From an uncultured Pluralibacter sp. (GTDB taxonomy: Bacteria > Pseudomonadota > Gammaproteobacteria > Enterobacterales > Enterobacteriaceae): a stretch of DNA of 41,947 bases. Both the position numbers and the translations under genes were made by a program. Location: NCBI RefSeq assembly GCF_913775985.1, contig NZ_CAJYMB010000018.1, positions 1 to 41,947 of the forward strand. The letters run 5' to 3'. Under the pieces are notes generated by a model, which searched no databases, had not been told where the DNA came from, and saw only the letters and a list, made by a program, of their open reading frames with translations. Below, one piece after another: positions 28,679 through 39,222 of this stretch (position 1 is its first letter; every line of letters starts with the position of its first letter).

Positions 28679-30121
28679 TTATTCAACGGTCAGAATGCGG
28701 GTGGTGTTGGTAGATCCCACCGTGCCCATCACGTCTCCCTGGGTCACGATAACCAGATCTCCGGACATCAGATAGCCTTTATCGCGCAGCATGTTTACCG
28801 CATCGTTAGCCGCAGCAACGCCGTCAGTAGCGCTGTCCACCAGTACCGGCGTAACGCCGCGGTACAGCGCCGTCAGGTTGAGGGTACTTTCGTGGCGGGA
28901 CATCGCAAAGATCGGCAGGCCGGAGCTAATGCGCGAAGTCATCAGCGCGGTGCGGCCTGATTCAGTCATGGTGATGATCGCCGTAATGCCTTTCAGGTGG
29001 TTAGCGGCGTACATGGCCGACATCGCCAGCGCTTCTTCAACATTGTCGAACTGGACGTCGAGGCGGTGCTTGGAGACGTTGACGCTCGGAATTTTTTCCG
29101 CGCCCAGGCAAACCCGGGCCATGGCCGCCACGGTTTCTGCCGGATACTGGCCGGCGGCGGTTTCTGCGGAGAGCATCACCGCATCGGTGCCGTCCAGCAC
29201 GGCGTTAGCCACGTCCATAACCTCCGCGCGGGTTGGCATCGGGTTAGTGATCATCGATTCCATCATCTGGGTGGCGGTGATCACCGCGCGGTTGAGCTGG
29301 CGGGCCCGGCGGATCAGCGCTTTCTGAATGCCCACCAGTTCCGGATCGCCGATTTCAACACCCAGATCGCCGCGGGCGACCATCACCACGTCGGAGGCGA
29401 GGATAATATCGTCCATCGCGTCCTGGCTGCATACCGCTTCTGCGCGCTCGACTTTGGCCACAATTTTGGCATTGCAGCCCGCTTCCTGTGCCAGGCGGCG
29501 GGCATAGTTAAGATCCTCGCCGCAGCGCGGGAAGGAGACGGCAAGGTAGTCAACGCCAATCAGCGCCGCGGTTTTGATGTCGGCTTTGTCTTTTTCGGTC
29601 AGGGCTTCGGCGGAGAGACCGCCGCCGAGCTTGTTGATGCCCTTGTTGTTTGACAGCGGGCCGCCGACGGTGACTTCAGTGAAAACTTTCAGGCCCTGAA
29701 CTTCCAGCACCTTCAGCTGCACGCGACCGTCGTCGAGCAGCAGGATATCGCCCGGCACAACGTCTGCAGGCAGGCCCTTATAGTCGATACCGACTTTCTC
29801 TTTATCGCCTTCGCCTTTTTCAAGATTGGCATCGAGCAGGAATTTATCACCGACATTGAGGAACACTTTACCTTCTTTGAAGGTGGAGACGCGGATCTTC
29901 GGTCCCTGTAGATCGCCGAGGATAGCCACGTGGCGCCCCAGCTTTGCCGCTATTTCACGGACTTTATCGGCGCGCAGCTTATGATCTTCCGCAGTGCCGT
30001 GAGAAAAGTTCATGCGAACCACGTTTGCGCCGGCGGCGATGACTTTTTCAAGATTGTTATCGCGGTCGGTTGCCGGGCCTAAGGTGGTGACGATTTTAGT
30101 TCTGCGAAGCCTTCTGGACAT
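28679..30121 (-). CDS. pykA: Pyruvate kinase II
   Basis: PykA converts phosphoenolpyruvate and ADP to pyruvate and ATP; the A isoform of enterobacteria is activated by AMP and sugar phosphates. The 480-residue length equals that of E. coli PykA, and the sequence is almost identical from [20 protein letters not shown] to [10 protein letters not shown]. Visible landmarks are RMNFSHG (substrate and cation site), GDLQGPKIR, the catalytic-lysine region [23 protein letters not shown] and [13 protein letters not shown] just before the ATG is a good ribosome site. It ends at the bidirectional terminator shared with lpxM. hexR lies upstream on the same strand with a 123-base gap, and no HexR box was recognised there. 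Confidence 0.98.
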   Translation of the reverse strand: MSRRLRRTKIVTTLGPATDRDNNLEKVIAAGANVVRMNFSHGTAEDHKLRADKVREIAAKLGRHVAILGDLQGPKIRVSTFKEGKVFLNVGDKFLLDANLEKGEGDKEKVGIDYKGLPADVVPGDILLLDDGRVQLKVLEVQGLKVFTEVTVGGPLSNNKGINKLGGGLSAEALTEKDKADIKTAALIGVDYLAVSFPRCGEDLNYARRLAQEAGCNAKIVAKVERAEAVCSQDAMDDIILASDVVMVARGDLGVEIGDPELVGIQKALIRRARQLNRAVITATQMMESMITNPMPTRAEVMDVANAVLDGTDAVMLSAETAAGQYPAETVAAMARVCLGAEKIPSVNVSKHRLDVQFDNVEEALAMSAMYAANHLKGITAIITMTESGRTALMTSRISSGLPIFAMSRHESTLNLTALYRGVTPVLVDSATDGVAAANDAVNMLRDKGYLMSGDLVIVTQGDVMGTVGSTNTTRILTVE

Positions 30122-30244
30122 GTATTACTCCGTTGATGAAACTATTTGGTGTCAAAAGAACAGATATCTGCAAGGTCCATTCGCGAAAATCCATTCAGGA
30201 ACTTAACCGAATGTACCAATGTGTGACAATATTGTTATAAAAAT

Positions 30245-31114
30245 TTACTCGCGGCTGCCGCCTGACGTTAGTGCTTTATCAAACCGCGATTCCTTCAATG
30301 CTTCTTTGACCCGCTTCAAGTTATCCCTGAATTTAGCCCCGCGCCGCAGGGTGAAGCCGGTTGCCAGTACGTCGATGACCGTGAGCTGTGCGAGGCGGGA
30401 GACCATTGGCATGTAAATGTCGGTATCTTCCGGTACGTTCAGCGTAATGGCCAGCGATGCTTCCTGCGCCAGCGGCGTATCCGGGGAGGTGAGGGCAATC
30501 ACCATTGCGTCATTTTCCCGCACCAGTTGTGCCAGCTCCACCAGGCTTTTGGTCCTGCCGGTATGGGAGATAAGGACCACCACGTCATTCTCGTTACAGT
30601 TCATGCAGCTCATGCGCTGTACCACGATATCCTCTGAATAGATGACCGGAACATTAAAGCGTAAAAATTTGTTCATGGCGTCGTGGGCCACTGCAGCGGA
30701 CGATCCCAGTCCAAAAAAGGCGACGCGCTTGGCCTGGGTCAGCAGATCGACAGCGCGGTTAACCACCGCCATATCCAGCGAATGGCGCACCTGGTCAAGG
30801 CTCGCCATCGCCGATTCGAAGATTTTTCCGGTGTAGGCGTCTACGCTGTCATTTTCATCAACGTTGCGGTTTACGTACGGCGTGCCGTTGGCAAGGCTTT
30901 GCGCCAGGTGGAGCTTAAAGTCCGGGAAGCCGCGGGTTTCCATGCTGCGACAGAAGCGGTTAACGGTAGGTTCACTGACGGCGGCCTGCTGTGCCAGCGC
31001 GGCGATGCTGGCATGTATTGCCTGCGCCGGGGCGGCAAGGATAATCTCGGCTACTTTACGCTCGGATTTGCTAAGGGCATCAAGACGGGACTGAATTTTT
31101 TCCAGCATGTTCAT
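30245..31114 (-). CDS. hexR: Transcriptional regulator HexR
   Basis: HexR is an RpiR-family repressor of central sugar metabolism that releases DNA on binding 2-keto-3-deoxy-6-phosphogluconate, the Entner-Doudoroff intermediate. The 289-residue length equals that of E. coli HexR. The N-terminal helix-turn-helix domain (about 1-77, with AALAQQAAVSEPTVNRFCRSM) is followed by a SIS sugar-phosphate-binding domain (about 120-260, with VAFFGLGSSAAVAHDA and VVLISHTGRTKS). It is divergent from zwf, one of its targets, and candidate HexR boxes lie before zwf and edd. Confidence 0.97.
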   Translation of the reverse strand: MNMLEKIQSRLDALSKSERKVAEIILAAPAQAIHASIAALAQQAAVSEPTVNRFCRSMETRGFPDFKLHLAQSLANGTPYVNRNVDENDSVDAYTGKIFESAMASLDQVRHSLDMAVVNRAVDLLTQAKRVAFFGLGSSAAVAHDAMNKFLRFNVPVIYSEDIVVQRMSCMNCNENDVVVLISHTGRTKSLVELAQLVRENDAMVIALTSPDTPLAQEASLAITLNVPEDTDIYMPMVSRLAQLTVIDVLATGFTLRRGAKFRDNLKRVKEALKESRFDKALTSGGSRE

Positions 31115-31362
31115 TGATAGCGGGCACCTGAGGTTAAAAGTGATTTCAATAATGGATGAAATCGACGTACATTCTGGAGAGAATATACCTTTGCGGCAGA
31201 CAGAATAGCGAAAGAAAGTACGTAGTTTGTGTTGTTTTTTTTCATTACATGATCGAAGTCGACTTTCTATTTTTATTAATTAAAGTGTGTTAAGTGCCTT
31301 AAATCAGGCAGTTGACGATTGCGGGAACGCCTTTTTTTCCAGAAATGCCTTTAATCGTTTTC

Positions 31363-31382
31363 ACCGCACGATCGGGGTTCCA
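31363..31382 (+). promoter_or_regulatory. Candidate SoxS/MarA/Rob box upstream of zwf
   Basis: The segment starts ACCGCAC (31363-31369), matching the AYnGCAC half of the mar/sox box consensus; the second half matches poorly. zwf is a well-known SoxRS target in E. coli, and the position, about 100 bases before the start codon, is reasonable. This is a weak call. Confidence 0.35.
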
Positions 31383-31410
31383 GCAAATACGTAAACACAG
31401 TACAGTGCGT

Positions 31411-31425
31411 TGTAATAAAGTTACG
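31411..31425 (+). promoter_or_regulatory. HexR operator of zwf
   Basis: TGTAATAAAGTTACG matches the HexR consensus TGTARTTNAATTACA at 12 of 15 positions and is roughly palindromic. It lies 50 bases before the zwf ATG, divergent from hexR, a position suited to repression. Confidence 0.65.
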
Positions 31426-31474
31426 AAAGAGCGGCCGACGTTACGTTCGGCCAGGCTAACTTAAGGAGAATGAC

Positions 31475-32950
31475 ATGGCGGTAACGCAAACGGCTCAGGC
31501 ATGCGATCTGGTCATTTTCGGCGCGAAGGGCGACCTGGCGCGTCGAAAACTGCTGCCCTCTCTGTATCAGCTGGAGAAGGCAGGACAAATCAATCCTGAA
31601 ACCCGGATCATCGGCGTTGGGCGGGCCGAATGGGACAAAGCGGCCTACACCAAAGTGGTGCGCGAGGCGCTGGAAACCTTCATGAAAGAAAAAATTGATG
31701 AAGGTTTATGGGAGGCCCTCAGCGCCCGTCTTGATTTCTGCAATCTCGACGTTAACGACACCAAGTCCTTTACCCGGCTGGGTAAAATGCTCGATCAGAA
31801 AAACCGCGTCACCATCAACTACTTTGCGATGCCGCCGGGAACCTTCGGCGCTATCTGTAAAGGCCTGGGAGCGGCAAAGCTAAATGCCTCGCCGGCTCGC
31901 GTCATTATGGAAAAACCGCTCGGCACCTCTCTTGCAACATCCCGCGAAATCAATGACCAGGTTGGTGAGTTCTTCGAAGAGAGCCAGGTCTACCGTATCG
32001 ACCACTATCTGGGTAAAGAGACGGTACTCAACCTGCTGGCGCTGCGCTTTGCTAACTCGCTGTTCGTCAACAACTGGGATTCGCGCACTATCGACCATGT
32101 TGAGATTACGGTTGCGGAAGAAGTGGGCATCGAAGGCCGCTGGGGCTACTTTGACCAGGCGGGCCAGATGCGTGACATGATCCAGAATCACCTTCTGCAG
32201 ATCCTGTGCATGATCGCGATGTCTCCGCCGTCTGAACTTAACGCCGACAGCATCCGCGATGCCAAAGTGAAAGTGCTGAAATCCCTTCGCCGTATCGACC
32301 GCTCGAACGTGCGCGAGAAAACCGTCCGCGGCCAGTACACCGCCGGCTTTGCCCAGGGCAAAAAAGTGCCGGGCTATCTGGAAGAAGAGGGCGCGAATAA
32401 GAGTAGCAGCACCGAAACTTTCGTCGCCATCCGCGTGGATATCGACAACTGGCGCTGGGCGGGCGTGCCGTTCTACCTGCGCACCGGCAAGCGTCTGCCG
32501 ACTAAATGTTCTGAGGTCGTGGTCTATTTCAAAACGCCAAAACTGAACCTGTTTAAAGATTCCTGGCAGGAGCTGCCGCAGAACAAGCTGACCATTCGCC
32601 TGCAGCCGGACGAAGGCGTCGATATCCAGATCCTCAACAAAGTGCCGGGGCTGGATCACAAGCACAACCTGCAAACCACCAAGCTCGATCTGAGCTGGTC
32701 TGAAACCTTCAATCAGACGCACCTGGCCGACGCCTACGAGCGCCTGCTGCTGGAAAGCATGCGCGGCATTCAGGCGCTGTTCGTGCGCCGCGACGAGGTG
32801 GAAGAGGCGTGGAAGTGGGTCGACTCCATTACTGAAGCCTGGACTGCCGATCAGGATGCGCCGAAACCGTATCAGGCCGGCAGCTGGGGCCCGGTTGCTT
32901 CCGTGGCAATGATCACCCGCGACGGCCGCTCCTGGAACGAGTTTGAGTAA
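31475..32950 (+). CDS. zwf: Glucose-6-phosphate 1-dehydrogenase
   Basis: Zwf oxidises glucose-6-phosphate to 6-phosphogluconolactone with NADP+, the entry to the pentose-phosphate and Entner-Doudoroff routes. The 491-residue length equals that of E. coli. The nucleotide-binding loop [10 protein letters not shown] lies at residues 16-25. The substrate signature RIDHYLGKE is at 174-182 (with H177 and K181), EKPLG at 146-150, and RTGKRLP is conserved in the second domain. AAGGAG precedes the ATG. HexR and possibly SoxS sites lie upstream. It is followed by its own terminator and then by edd-eda, so the three Entner-Doudoroff genes are adjacent but separately controlled. Confidence 0.98.
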   Translation: MAVTQTAQACDLVIFGAKGDLARRKLLPSLYQLEKAGQINPETRIIGVGRAEWDKAAYTKVVREALETFMKEKIDEGLWEALSARLDFCNLDVNDTKSFTRLGKMLDQKNRVTINYFAMPPGTFGAICKGLGAAKLNASPARVIMEKPLGTSLATSREINDQVGEFFEESQVYRIDHYLGKETVLNLLALRFANSLFVNNWDSRTIDHVEITVAEEVGIEGRWGYFDQAGQMRDMIQNHLLQILCMIAMSPPSELNADSIRDAKVKVLKSLRRIDRSNVREKTVRGQYTAGFAQGKKVPGYLEEEGANKSSSTETFVAIRVDIDNWRWAGVPFYLRTGKRLPTKCSEVVVYFKTPKLNLFKDSWQELPQNKLTIRLQPDEGVDIQILNKVPGLDHKHNLQTTKLDLSWSETFNQTHLADAYERLLLESMRGIQALFVRRDEVEEAWKWVDSITEAWTADQDAPKPYQAGSWGPVASVAMITRDGRSWNEFE

Positions 32951-33028
32951 CGATCAAAAGTGATACCGCGCGCATTTTACCGGTAACATGATCTGACGCA
33001 CTATCTCTTCTTAAATTTCTACTTTCTA

Positions 33029-33059
33029 AGCCCCAAGGATTCACCTTTGGGGCTTTTTT
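33029..33059 (+). terminator. Intrinsic terminator of zwf
   Basis: AGCCCCAAGG pairs with CCTTTGGGGCT (one bulged T) across a five-base loop and runs into T6. It lies about 80 bases after the zwf stop. Confidence 0.9.
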
Positions 33060-33071
33060 AACTACACTGTT

Positions 33072-33086
33072 TGTAGTTGAATTGCC
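33072..33086 (+). promoter_or_regulatory. HexR operator of edd-eda
   Basis: TGTAGTTGAATTGCC matches the HexR consensus TGTARTTNAATTACA at 12 of 15 positions. The bases just before it (AACTACA at 33060-33066) form an inverted repeat with TGTAGTT. It lies about 90 bases before the edd ATG, just after the zwf terminator. Confidence 0.6.
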
Positions 33087-33173
33087 CTCCAGCCCGCATC
33101 GGTAGCGAACCTTCCCACTTTCACGAAGCTAACGCCATCCGCCGTGCGGGCAGTATGAATTTAAGGAGCCACT

Positions 33174-34985
33174 ATGAATCCAGCATTGTTACGGGTAACA
33201 AATCGAATCATCGAACGCTCGCGCGAGACGCGAAATGCCTATCTGGCCCGCATCGAGCAGGCAAAATCCTCCACCGTTCAGCGCTCAAGCCTGGCCTGCG
33301 GTAATCTGGCCCACGGTTTTGCCGCCTGCCAGCCTGATGACAAGGCATCGCTGAAGAGCATGCTGCGTAACAATATTGCGATTATCACCTCCTATAACGA
33401 CATGCTGTCGGCCCACCAGCCCTACGAACACTACCCTGAAATCATTCGCAAAGCCCTGCACAGCGTAAATGCGGTCGGGCAGGTTGCGGGCGGCGTTCCG
33501 GCGATGTGCGACGGTGTGACCCAGGGCCAGGACGGGATGGAGTTGTCGCTGCTGAGCCGCGAAATCATTGCCATGTCCACGGCAATTGGCCTTTCCCACA
33601 ATATGTTTGACGGCGCGCTGTACCTCGGCGTATGCGACAAAATTGTCCCGGGCTTGACCATGGCCGCGCTGTCGTTTGGTCATCTGCCGTCAGTGTTTAT
33701 TCCGTCAGGCCCGATGGCCAGCGGCCTTGCCAACAAAGAGAAAGTGCGCATTCGCCAGCTCTACGCGGAAGGGAAAGTGGACCGCATGGCGCTGCTGGAG
33801 TCTGAAGCGGCTTCCTATCACGCGCCGGGCACCTGTACCTTCTACGGCACCGCCAACACCAACCAGATGGTTATCGAGTTTATGGGCATGCAGCTGCCGG
33901 GCTCCTCATTCGTGCATCCGGACGCGCCGCTGCGCCAGGCCCTGACCGAAGCGGCTGCCCGCCAGGTCACCCGCATGACCGGCAACGGTAATGAATGGAT
34001 GCCGCTCGGCAAAATGTTTAATGAAAAAGTGGTGGTTAACGGGATTGTGGCTCTGCTGGCTACCGGCGGCTCCACTAACCACACCATGCACCTGGTGGCG
34101 ATGGCGCGTGCGGCGGGGATCATCATCAACTGGGACGACTTCTCTGAGATTTCCGATATTGTTCCGCTGATGGCGCGCCTGTATCCGAACGGCCCGGCGG
34201 ACATTAACCACTTCCAGGCGGCGGGCGGCGTGCCGGTGCTGGTGCGCGAGCTGCTGAAAGGCGGCCTGCTGCATGAAGATGTGGATACCGTTGCCGGTCA
34301 CGGCCTGTCCCGCTACACCATGGAGCCGTGGCTCAACAATGGCGAGCTGGACTGGCGCGAAGGCGCAGCCGCCTCGCTGGACGACGCGGTGATTGCCTCG
34401 TTTGACAAACCGTTCTCCCATCACGGCGGCACCAAAGTGCTGAGCGGCAATCTTGGCCGCGCGGTCATGAAAACCTCCGCCGTGCCGGTTGAGAATCAGA
34501 TTATCGAAGCGCCTGCCGTGATTTTTGAAAGCCAGCACGACGTGGTCCCCGCGTTTGAGGCCGGCCTGCTGGATAAAGATTGCGTAGTCGTCGTGCGCTA
34601 CCAGGGCCCGAAAGCCAACGGTATGCCAGAATTACATAAACTTATGCCGCCGTTGGGTGTATTATTGGACCGCCGTTTCAAAATTGCGCTGGTCACCGAC
34701 GGCCGCCTCTCCGGCGCATCCGGTAAAGTGCCTTCCGCGATCCACGTCACCCCGGAGGCTTACGACGGTGGCCTGCTGGCTAAAGTTCGCGATGGCGATA
34801 TGATTCGCGTCAACGGCCAGACCGGCGAGCTAACGCTGCTGGTGGATGACGCCGAGCTGGCGGCGCGCAAGCCGCACGTGCCAGACCTGCACGCTTCCCG
34901 CGTGGGTACCGGCCGCGAACTGTTCGGCGCACTGCGGGAGAATTTCTCCGGCGCAGAGCAGGGCGCAACCTGCATCAAATTCTAA
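33174..34985 (+). CDS. edd: 6-phosphogluconate dehydratase
   Basis: Edd converts 6-phosphogluconate to 2-keto-3-deoxy-6-phosphogluconate, the first specific step of the Entner-Doudoroff pathway, using an iron-sulfur cluster. The 603-residue length equals that of E. coli. Conserved segments of the IlvD/Edd family include [38 protein letters not shown] (with a cluster Cys), the [16 protein letters not shown] stretch with a second Cys, [13 protein letters not shown] and [28 protein letters not shown] precedes the ATG at 33174. eda follows after 28 bases, and both are under the HexR box upstream. Confidence 0.98.
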   Translation: MNPALLRVTNRIIERSRETRNAYLARIEQAKSSTVQRSSLACGNLAHGFAACQPDDKASLKSMLRNNIAIITSYNDMLSAHQPYEHYPEIIRKALHSVNAVGQVAGGVPAMCDGVTQGQDGMELSLLSREIIAMSTAIGLSHNMFDGALYLGVCDKIVPGLTMAALSFGHLPSVFIPSGPMASGLANKEKVRIRQLYAEGKVDRMALLESEAASYHAPGTCTFYGTANTNQMVIEFMGMQLPGSSFVHPDAPLRQALTEAAARQVTRMTGNGNEWMPLGKMFNEKVVVNGIVALLATGGSTNHTMHLVAMARAAGIIINWDDFSEISDIVPLMARLYPNGPADINHFQAAGGVPVLVRELLKGGLLHEDVDTVAGHGLSRYTMEPWLNNGELDWREGAAASLDDAVIASFDKPFSHHGGTKVLSGNLGRAVMKTSAVPVENQIIEAPAVIFESQHDVVPAFEAGLLDKDCVVVVRYQGPKANGMPELHKLMPPLGVLLDRRFKIALVTDGRLSGASGKVPSAIHVTPEAYDGGLLAKVRDGDMIRVNGQTGELTLLVDDAELAARKPHVPDLHASRVGTGRELFGALRENFSGAEQGATCIKF

Positions 34986-35013
34986 TCTATCGATTTGGCG
35001 AGAGAACACTCTG

Positions 35014-35655
35014 ATGAAAAACAACTGGAAAACAACCGCAGAAGCAATCCTCACCACCGGCCCGGTCGTACCAGTGATCGTGGTTAAAAAACTGGAGCAT
35101 GCGGTACCGATGGCGAAGGCGCTGGTAGCCGGCGGCGTGCGCGTGCTGGAAGTGACCCTGCGCACCGAGTGCGCGCTGGATGCCATCCGCGCCATTGCGA
35201 AAGAAGTACCGGATGCTATCGTGGGTGCGGGTACCGTGACCAACGTACAGCAGCTGAAAGACGTTACTGACGCGGGCGCGCAGTTTGCTATCAGCCCGGG
35301 CCTGACCGATTCACTCCTGAAAGCGGCAACCGAAGGCACTATCCCGCTGATCCCGGGTATCAGCACCGTGTCTGAACTGATGCTGGGCATGAGCTACGGC
35401 CTGAAAGAGTTTAAATTCTTCCCGGCGGAAGCCAACGGTGGCGTGAAAGCGCTGCAGGCCATTGCCGGCCCGTTCGGCCACATCCGCTTCTGCCCGACCG
35501 GCGGTATCTCCCCGGCTAACTACCGCGACTACCTGGCGCTGAAAAGCGTGCTGTGCATTGGCGGCTCCTGGCTGGTGCCGGCCGATGCGCTGGAAGCGGG
35601 CGACTACGATCGCATTACTAAAATCGCTCGCGAAGCGGTTGAAGGCGCGAAGTAA
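35014..35655 (+). CDS. eda: KDPG/KHG aldolase
   Basis: Eda splits 2-keto-3-deoxy-6-phosphogluconate into pyruvate and glyceraldehyde-3-phosphate, and also acts on 2-keto-4-hydroxyglutarate. It serves the Entner-Doudoroff pathway and also the galacturonate route into which pectin products of rhiTN would feed. The 213-residue class I aldolase carries the Schiff-base lysine K134 in FKFFPAEA (K133 in E. coli), the general acid/base E46 in VLEVTLR and the phosphate-binding GGIS loop. The start at 35014 gives MKNNWKT and follows GAGAG; the larger upstream open frame overlaps edd and is not used. It ends in a hairpin terminator. Confidence 0.97.
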   Translation: MKNNWKTTAEAILTTGPVVPVIVVKKLEHAVPMAKALVAGGVRVLEVTLRTECALDAIRAIAKEVPDAIVGAGTVTNVQQLKDVTDAGAQFAISPGLTDSLLKAATEGTIPLIPGISTVSELMLGMSYGLKEFKFFPAEANGGVKALQAIAGPFGHIRFCPTGGISPANYRDYLALKSVLCIGGSWLVPADALEAGDYDRITKIAREAVEGAK

Positions 35656-35665
35656 GCCCCTTATA

Positions 35666-35694
35666 AGCGCAGCGCCGTCTGGCGCTGCGCTTTG
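35666..35694 (+). terminator. Terminator of edd-eda
   Basis: An 11-bp stem (AGCGCAGCGCC / GGCGCTGCGCT) with loop GTCT is followed by a short T-run only. It lies in the 45-base gap between convergent eda and purT. Confidence 0.75.
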
Positions 35695-35700
35695 CCTCGA

Positions 35701-36885
35701 TTAATCCCCTGACGTCACCTCTACCGCAGCGGCCGCTTTTTTAGCCCGCGCAACGGCCTCTTCCACGCTCTCACCCGCGGCCAGCGCCACGCCAAGCCGG
35801 CGCGAACCGGCAATGTCCGGCTTGCCGAACAGGCGCAGCTGAATCCCGGCGTCCAGCGCCGCGTCAAGATGGTTAAAAATCACGTTACCGCTGTTCAGCG
35901 TCGGCAAAATCACCGCCGAGGCGGACGGGCCGTACTGGCGAATGCTGCCCACCGGCAGGCCGAGGAAGGCGCGCACGTGCAGAGCGAACTCTGACAGATC
36001 CTGAGAAATTAGCGTTACCATCCCGGTATCGTGCGGGCGGGGGGACACTTCGCTGAAAATGACCTCGTCGCCGCAAATAAACAGCTCCACGCCAAACAGG
36101 CCGTACCCGCCGAGGGCCAGCACTACCTCGCGGGCGATCTCGCCGGCCCGCTGCAGCGCGAGCGGGCTCATCTGCTGCGGCTGCCACGATTCGCGGTAGT
36201 CGCCGTCCTCCTGACGGTGGCCGATGGGCGCGCAGAAGTGAACGCCGTCTGAGGCGCTGACGGTGAGCAGGGTTATCTCAACGTCAAACGTCACCAGCCC
36301 TTCGACAATCACTTTTCCGGCCCCGGCGCGGCCGCCCTGCTGGGCATACTGCCAGGCGGTGCTGAGCTGGTCGGCGCTGCGGATCAGGCTCTGGCCCTTG
36401 CCTGATGAACTCATCACCGGCTTGACGATGCAGGGCAGGCCAATGTCGCTGACGGCGGCGCGAAAATCTTCTTCGCTGTCGGCAAAGCGGTAGGGGGAAG
36501 TGGGCAGCCCGAGCGTTTCGGCAGCCAGGCGGCGGATGCCCTCCCGGTTCATGGTCAACTTTGCGGCGCTGGCAGTAGGAACGACTTTTTGCCCGGCCTG
36601 CTCCAGCGCCACCAGCGTGTCGGTGGCGATAGCTTCAATCTCCGGCACGATGTAGTCCGGCTTTTCCCGGTGCACCAGCGCTTCCAGCGCTGCGCCATCC
36701 AGCATATTGATAACGTAGCTGCGGTGCGCCACGTGCATCGCCGGCGCGTCGGCGTAGCGATCGACGGCAATAACCTCAACCCCCAGACGCTGGCACTCGA
36801 TGGCCACCTCTTTACCCAGCTCGCCGGACCCCAGCAGCATTACTTTTGTCGCCGCCGGACGCAGCGCGGTACCCAGAATTGTCAT
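35701..36885 (-). CDS. purT: Formate-dependent phosphoribosylglycinamide formyltransferase
   Basis: PurT formylates GAR with formate and ATP, an alternative to folate-dependent PurN in purine synthesis. The 394-residue protein (392 in E. coli) has the ATP-grasp layout. The N-terminal [21 protein letters not shown] motif and PEIEAIAT are followed by the ATP loop [13 protein letters not shown] (about 155-167), [23 protein letters not shown], and [16 protein letters not shown] with metal and substrate residues. The start at 36885 is chosen because it gives [13 protein letters not shown], matching E. coli; the longer open frame runs through the PurR operator. It is divergent from ptrB. The yebG, yebF and yebE genes next to purT in E. 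coli are missing. Confidence 0.97.
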   Translation of the reverse strand: MTILGTALRPAATKVMLLGSGELGKEVAIECQRLGVEVIAVDRYADAPAMHVAHRSYVINMLDGAALEALVHREKPDYIVPEIEAIATDTLVALEQAGQKVVPTASAAKLTMNREGIRRLAAETLGLPTSPYRFADSEEDFRAAVSDIGLPCIVKPVMSSSGKGQSLIRSADQLSTAWQYAQQGGRAGAGKVIVEGLVTFDVEITLLTVSASDGVHFCAPIGHRQEDGDYRESWQPQQMSPLALQRAGEIAREVVLALGGYGLFGVELFICGDEVIFSEVSPRPHDTGMVTLISQDLSEFALHVRAFLGLPVGSIRQYGPSASAVILPTLNSGNVIFNHLDAALDAGIQLRLFGKPDIAGSRRLGVALAAGESVEEAVARAKKAAAAVEVTSGD

Positions 36886-36921
36886 AAGCCGATCCCCGTA
36901 AAAAATTCGGCCGTAGTATAT

Positions 36922-36937
36922 ACGAAAACGTTTGCGT
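36922..36937 (-). promoter_or_regulatory. PurR operator of purT
   Basis: On the minus strand the 16 bases read ACGCAAACGTTTTCGT, an excellent match to the PurR consensus ANGCAAACGTTTNCNT. It lies about 37 bases upstream of the purT start codon and adjoins a TATACT-type -10 read on the same strand, so purine-loaded PurR would block the purT promoter. Confidence 0.9.
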
Positions 36938-37128
36938 GTGTCTTCTCGCGGATAGTGAAGCATCCCGGGCTCGCTAACCTTCAGTCGGTAAATATGCAGA
37001 TAGCCTGTACCTCACGCGCTGCGGGGCCATAAAAGCAGGCGGCTCAGCCAAGTGCGCACATCTTTTGCTTGCAACTTTCTCAACATTTGCCACCCTGAAA
37101 GCAACTTAAGCAGCAGAAGAACAGCCTA

Positions 37129-39222
37129 ATGCCACCTAAAGCACCTCAGCATCCGCACACCATGACGATCAACGGCGACACTCGCATCGACAACTATTAC
37201 TGGCTGCGGGACGATACCCGCGCGCGGCCGGAAGTCATCGATTACCTGCGCCAGGAAAACGACTACTGCCGGGAGAGGTTGATGCCGCAGCAGGCGCTAC
37301 AGGCGGAGGTGCTGAAAGAAATTATCGCCCGCATCCCCGAGCGTGAGGTGTCTGCTCCTTACGTCATCAACGGCTATCGCTATCGCCAGGTGTACGAGCC
37401 GCAGTGCGAATATGCCCTGCACCAGCGCCAGCCCGCCGACAGGATGGAGACCGACCCCTGGGAGCTGCTGATAGACGGTAACGCGCGGGCGGCGGACAGC
37501 GAGTTTTATTCTCTGGGCGGCCTGAGCATCTCCCCGGATAACCGTATGATGGCGGTGGCAGAAGATTTTCTCTCCCGCCGGCAGTACGCGCTGCGCCTCA
37601 AAAATCTGGCGGACGACAGCTGGTATCCCGAGGTACTGGAAAATATCTCCCCCGGCAGCGTCTGGACCAATGATTCCTCCGCGTTTTACTACGTGCGTAA
37701 AGAGCCGACCACGCTGCTGCCTTACCAGGTCTGGCGCCACCGCCCCGGTACGCCGGAGTCAGACGACCAGCTGGTGTATGAAGAGCAAGACGACACCTTT
37801 TATGTCGGCCTGCACAAAACCAGCTCAAGGCGCTACATCGTGATTCATCTCTCCAGCGCCACCAGCAGCGAGATGCTTTTGCTGGACGCGGAAGATCCGC
37901 AGGCCGAGCCGCGCTGCTTTCTGGCGCGGCAAAAAGACCGGGAGTACAACCTCGATCACTTTAAGCAGCACTTCTATATACGCTCGAACCGCGACGGTAA
38001 AAATTTTGGCCTCTACCGCACTGCGCTGCCCGGCGAAGCGGCCTGGGAGACGCTTATCCCCGCGCGCGGCGAGGTGATGCTGGAGGATTTCTCACTGTTT
38101 ACCGACTGGCTGGTGGTGCAGGAGCGCGAGAACGGCCTGACCCGCCTGCGGCAGATACATCACCGCACCCGCGAAGCGCGGGATATCACGTTTGACGATC
38201 CGACCTACGTCACCTGGATTGCCTGGAATCCGGAAGCGGAAACCCGCCGGCTGCGCTACGGATACTCGTCCATGACCACGCCGGATACGCTGTTCGAGCT
38301 GGATATGGACACCGGCGAGCGGGTGGTGCTCAAGCAGCAGGAGGTAAAAGGCTTCGACGCGGCGCTGTATAAAAGCGAGCGCCTGTGGGTTACCGCCCGG
38401 GACGGCGTGCAGGTGCCGGTAAGTCTGGTGTACCGCCGGGACAGCTTTCACCGCGGAGAGAACCCGCTGCTGGTATATGGCTACGGTTCCTACGGCTCCA
38501 GCATTGATGCCGATTTTAGCGCCAGCCGACTGAGCCTGCTCGATCGCGGCTTTGTCTATGCCATTGCCCACGTGCGCGGCGGCGGCGAGCTGGGGCAGCA
38601 GTGGTATGAAGACGGCAAATTTCTGCTTAAAAAAAATACCTTTAACGACTATCTCGACGTGTGCGACGTGCTGCTGGCGCAGGGCTACGGCAGCCCGGCG
38701 CGCTGCTACGGTATGGGCGGCAGCGCAGGAGGATTGCTGATGGGTGCCGCAATTAACGCGCGCCCTGAGCTGTTTCACGGCGTGGTGGCGCAGGTGCCGT
38801 TTGTTGACGTGCTGACCACCATGCTCGATGAATCTATCCCCCTGACCACCGGCGAGTTCGAGGAGTGGGGCAATCCTCAGGATCCCGAGTATTACCGCTA
38901 TATAAAAAGCTACAGCCCCTATGACAACGTCACTGCCGGACGCTACCCGCATCTGCTGGTCACCACCGGGCTGCATGATTCCCAGGTTCAGTACTGGGAG
39001 CCGGCCAAGTGGGTGGCGAAGCTGCGGGAGCTGAAAACGGACGATAGCCTGCTGCTGCTCTGTACCGACATGGATGCAGGTCACGGCGGCAAGTCCGGGC
39101 GTTTTAAGGGATATGAAGATGTGGCGATGGAGTGCAGCTTTCTGATCGCGCTGGCCCGGGGGATCCTGCCGGGCCAGACGCGCGCGCCAGACGCTACTCC
39201 CCAAGCCAGTGGCGCAGAGTGA
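37129..39222 (+). CDS. ptrB: Oligopeptidase B
   Basis: PtrB is a cytoplasmic serine peptidase of the prolyl-oligopeptidase family that cuts short peptides after Arg or Lys. An N-terminal seven-bladed propeller (about residues 75-400) shields the C-terminal alpha/beta-hydrolase domain. The catalytic Ser is S532 in GGSAGG, with Asp in TTGLHDSQV and His in DAGHGGKSG expected at 617 and 652 as in E. coli. The 697-residue protein is about ten residues longer than E. coli PtrB (686), owing to an extended C-terminus ([14 protein letters not shown]) that overlaps convergent exoX by 29 bases. The ribosome site is weak (AGAAGA). The 243-base purT-ptrB gap holds the PurR site but no gene. Confidence 0.96.
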   Translation: MPPKAPQHPHTMTINGDTRIDNYYWLRDDTRARPEVIDYLRQENDYCRERLMPQQALQAEVLKEIIARIPEREVSAPYVINGYRYRQVYEPQCEYALHQRQPADRMETDPWELLIDGNARAADSEFYSLGGLSISPDNRMMAVAEDFLSRRQYALRLKNLADDSWYPEVLENISPGSVWTNDSSAFYYVRKEPTTLLPYQVWRHRPGTPESDDQLVYEEQDDTFYVGLHKTSSRRYIVIHLSSATSSEMLLLDAEDPQAEPRCFLARQKDREYNLDHFKQHFYIRSNRDGKNFGLYRTALPGEAAWETLIPARGEVMLEDFSLFTDWLVVQERENGLTRLRQIHHRTREARDITFDDPTYVTWIAWNPEAETRRLRYGYSSMTTPDTLFELDMDTGERVVLKQQEVKGFDAALYKSERLWVTARDGVQVPVSLVYRRDSFHRGENPLLVYGYGSYGSSIDADFSASRLSLLDRGFVYAIAHVRGGGELGQQWYEDGKFLLKKNTFNDYLDVCDVLLAQGYGSPARCYGMGGSAGGLLMGAAINARPELFHGVVAQVPFVDVLTTMLDESIPLTTGEFEEWGNPQDPEYYRYIKSYSPYDNVTAGRYPHLLVTTGLHDSQVQYWEPAKWVAKLRELKTDDSLLLLCTDMDAGHGGKSGRFKGYEDVAMECSFLIALARGILPGQTRAPDATPQASGAE

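Larger units (their letters stand above)
31115..31474. other. hexR-zwf divergent intergenic region
   Basis: A 360-base regulatory gap without a supported gene. It holds the candidate SoxS/MarA/Rob box (31363-31382) and HexR box (31411-31425) on the zwf side. On the hexR side there is a weak HexR-like run (31235-31249, reading TGTAATGAAAA on the minus strand, 11 of 15 positions) that could allow autoregulation. The middle is AT-rich. Confidence 0.5.
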
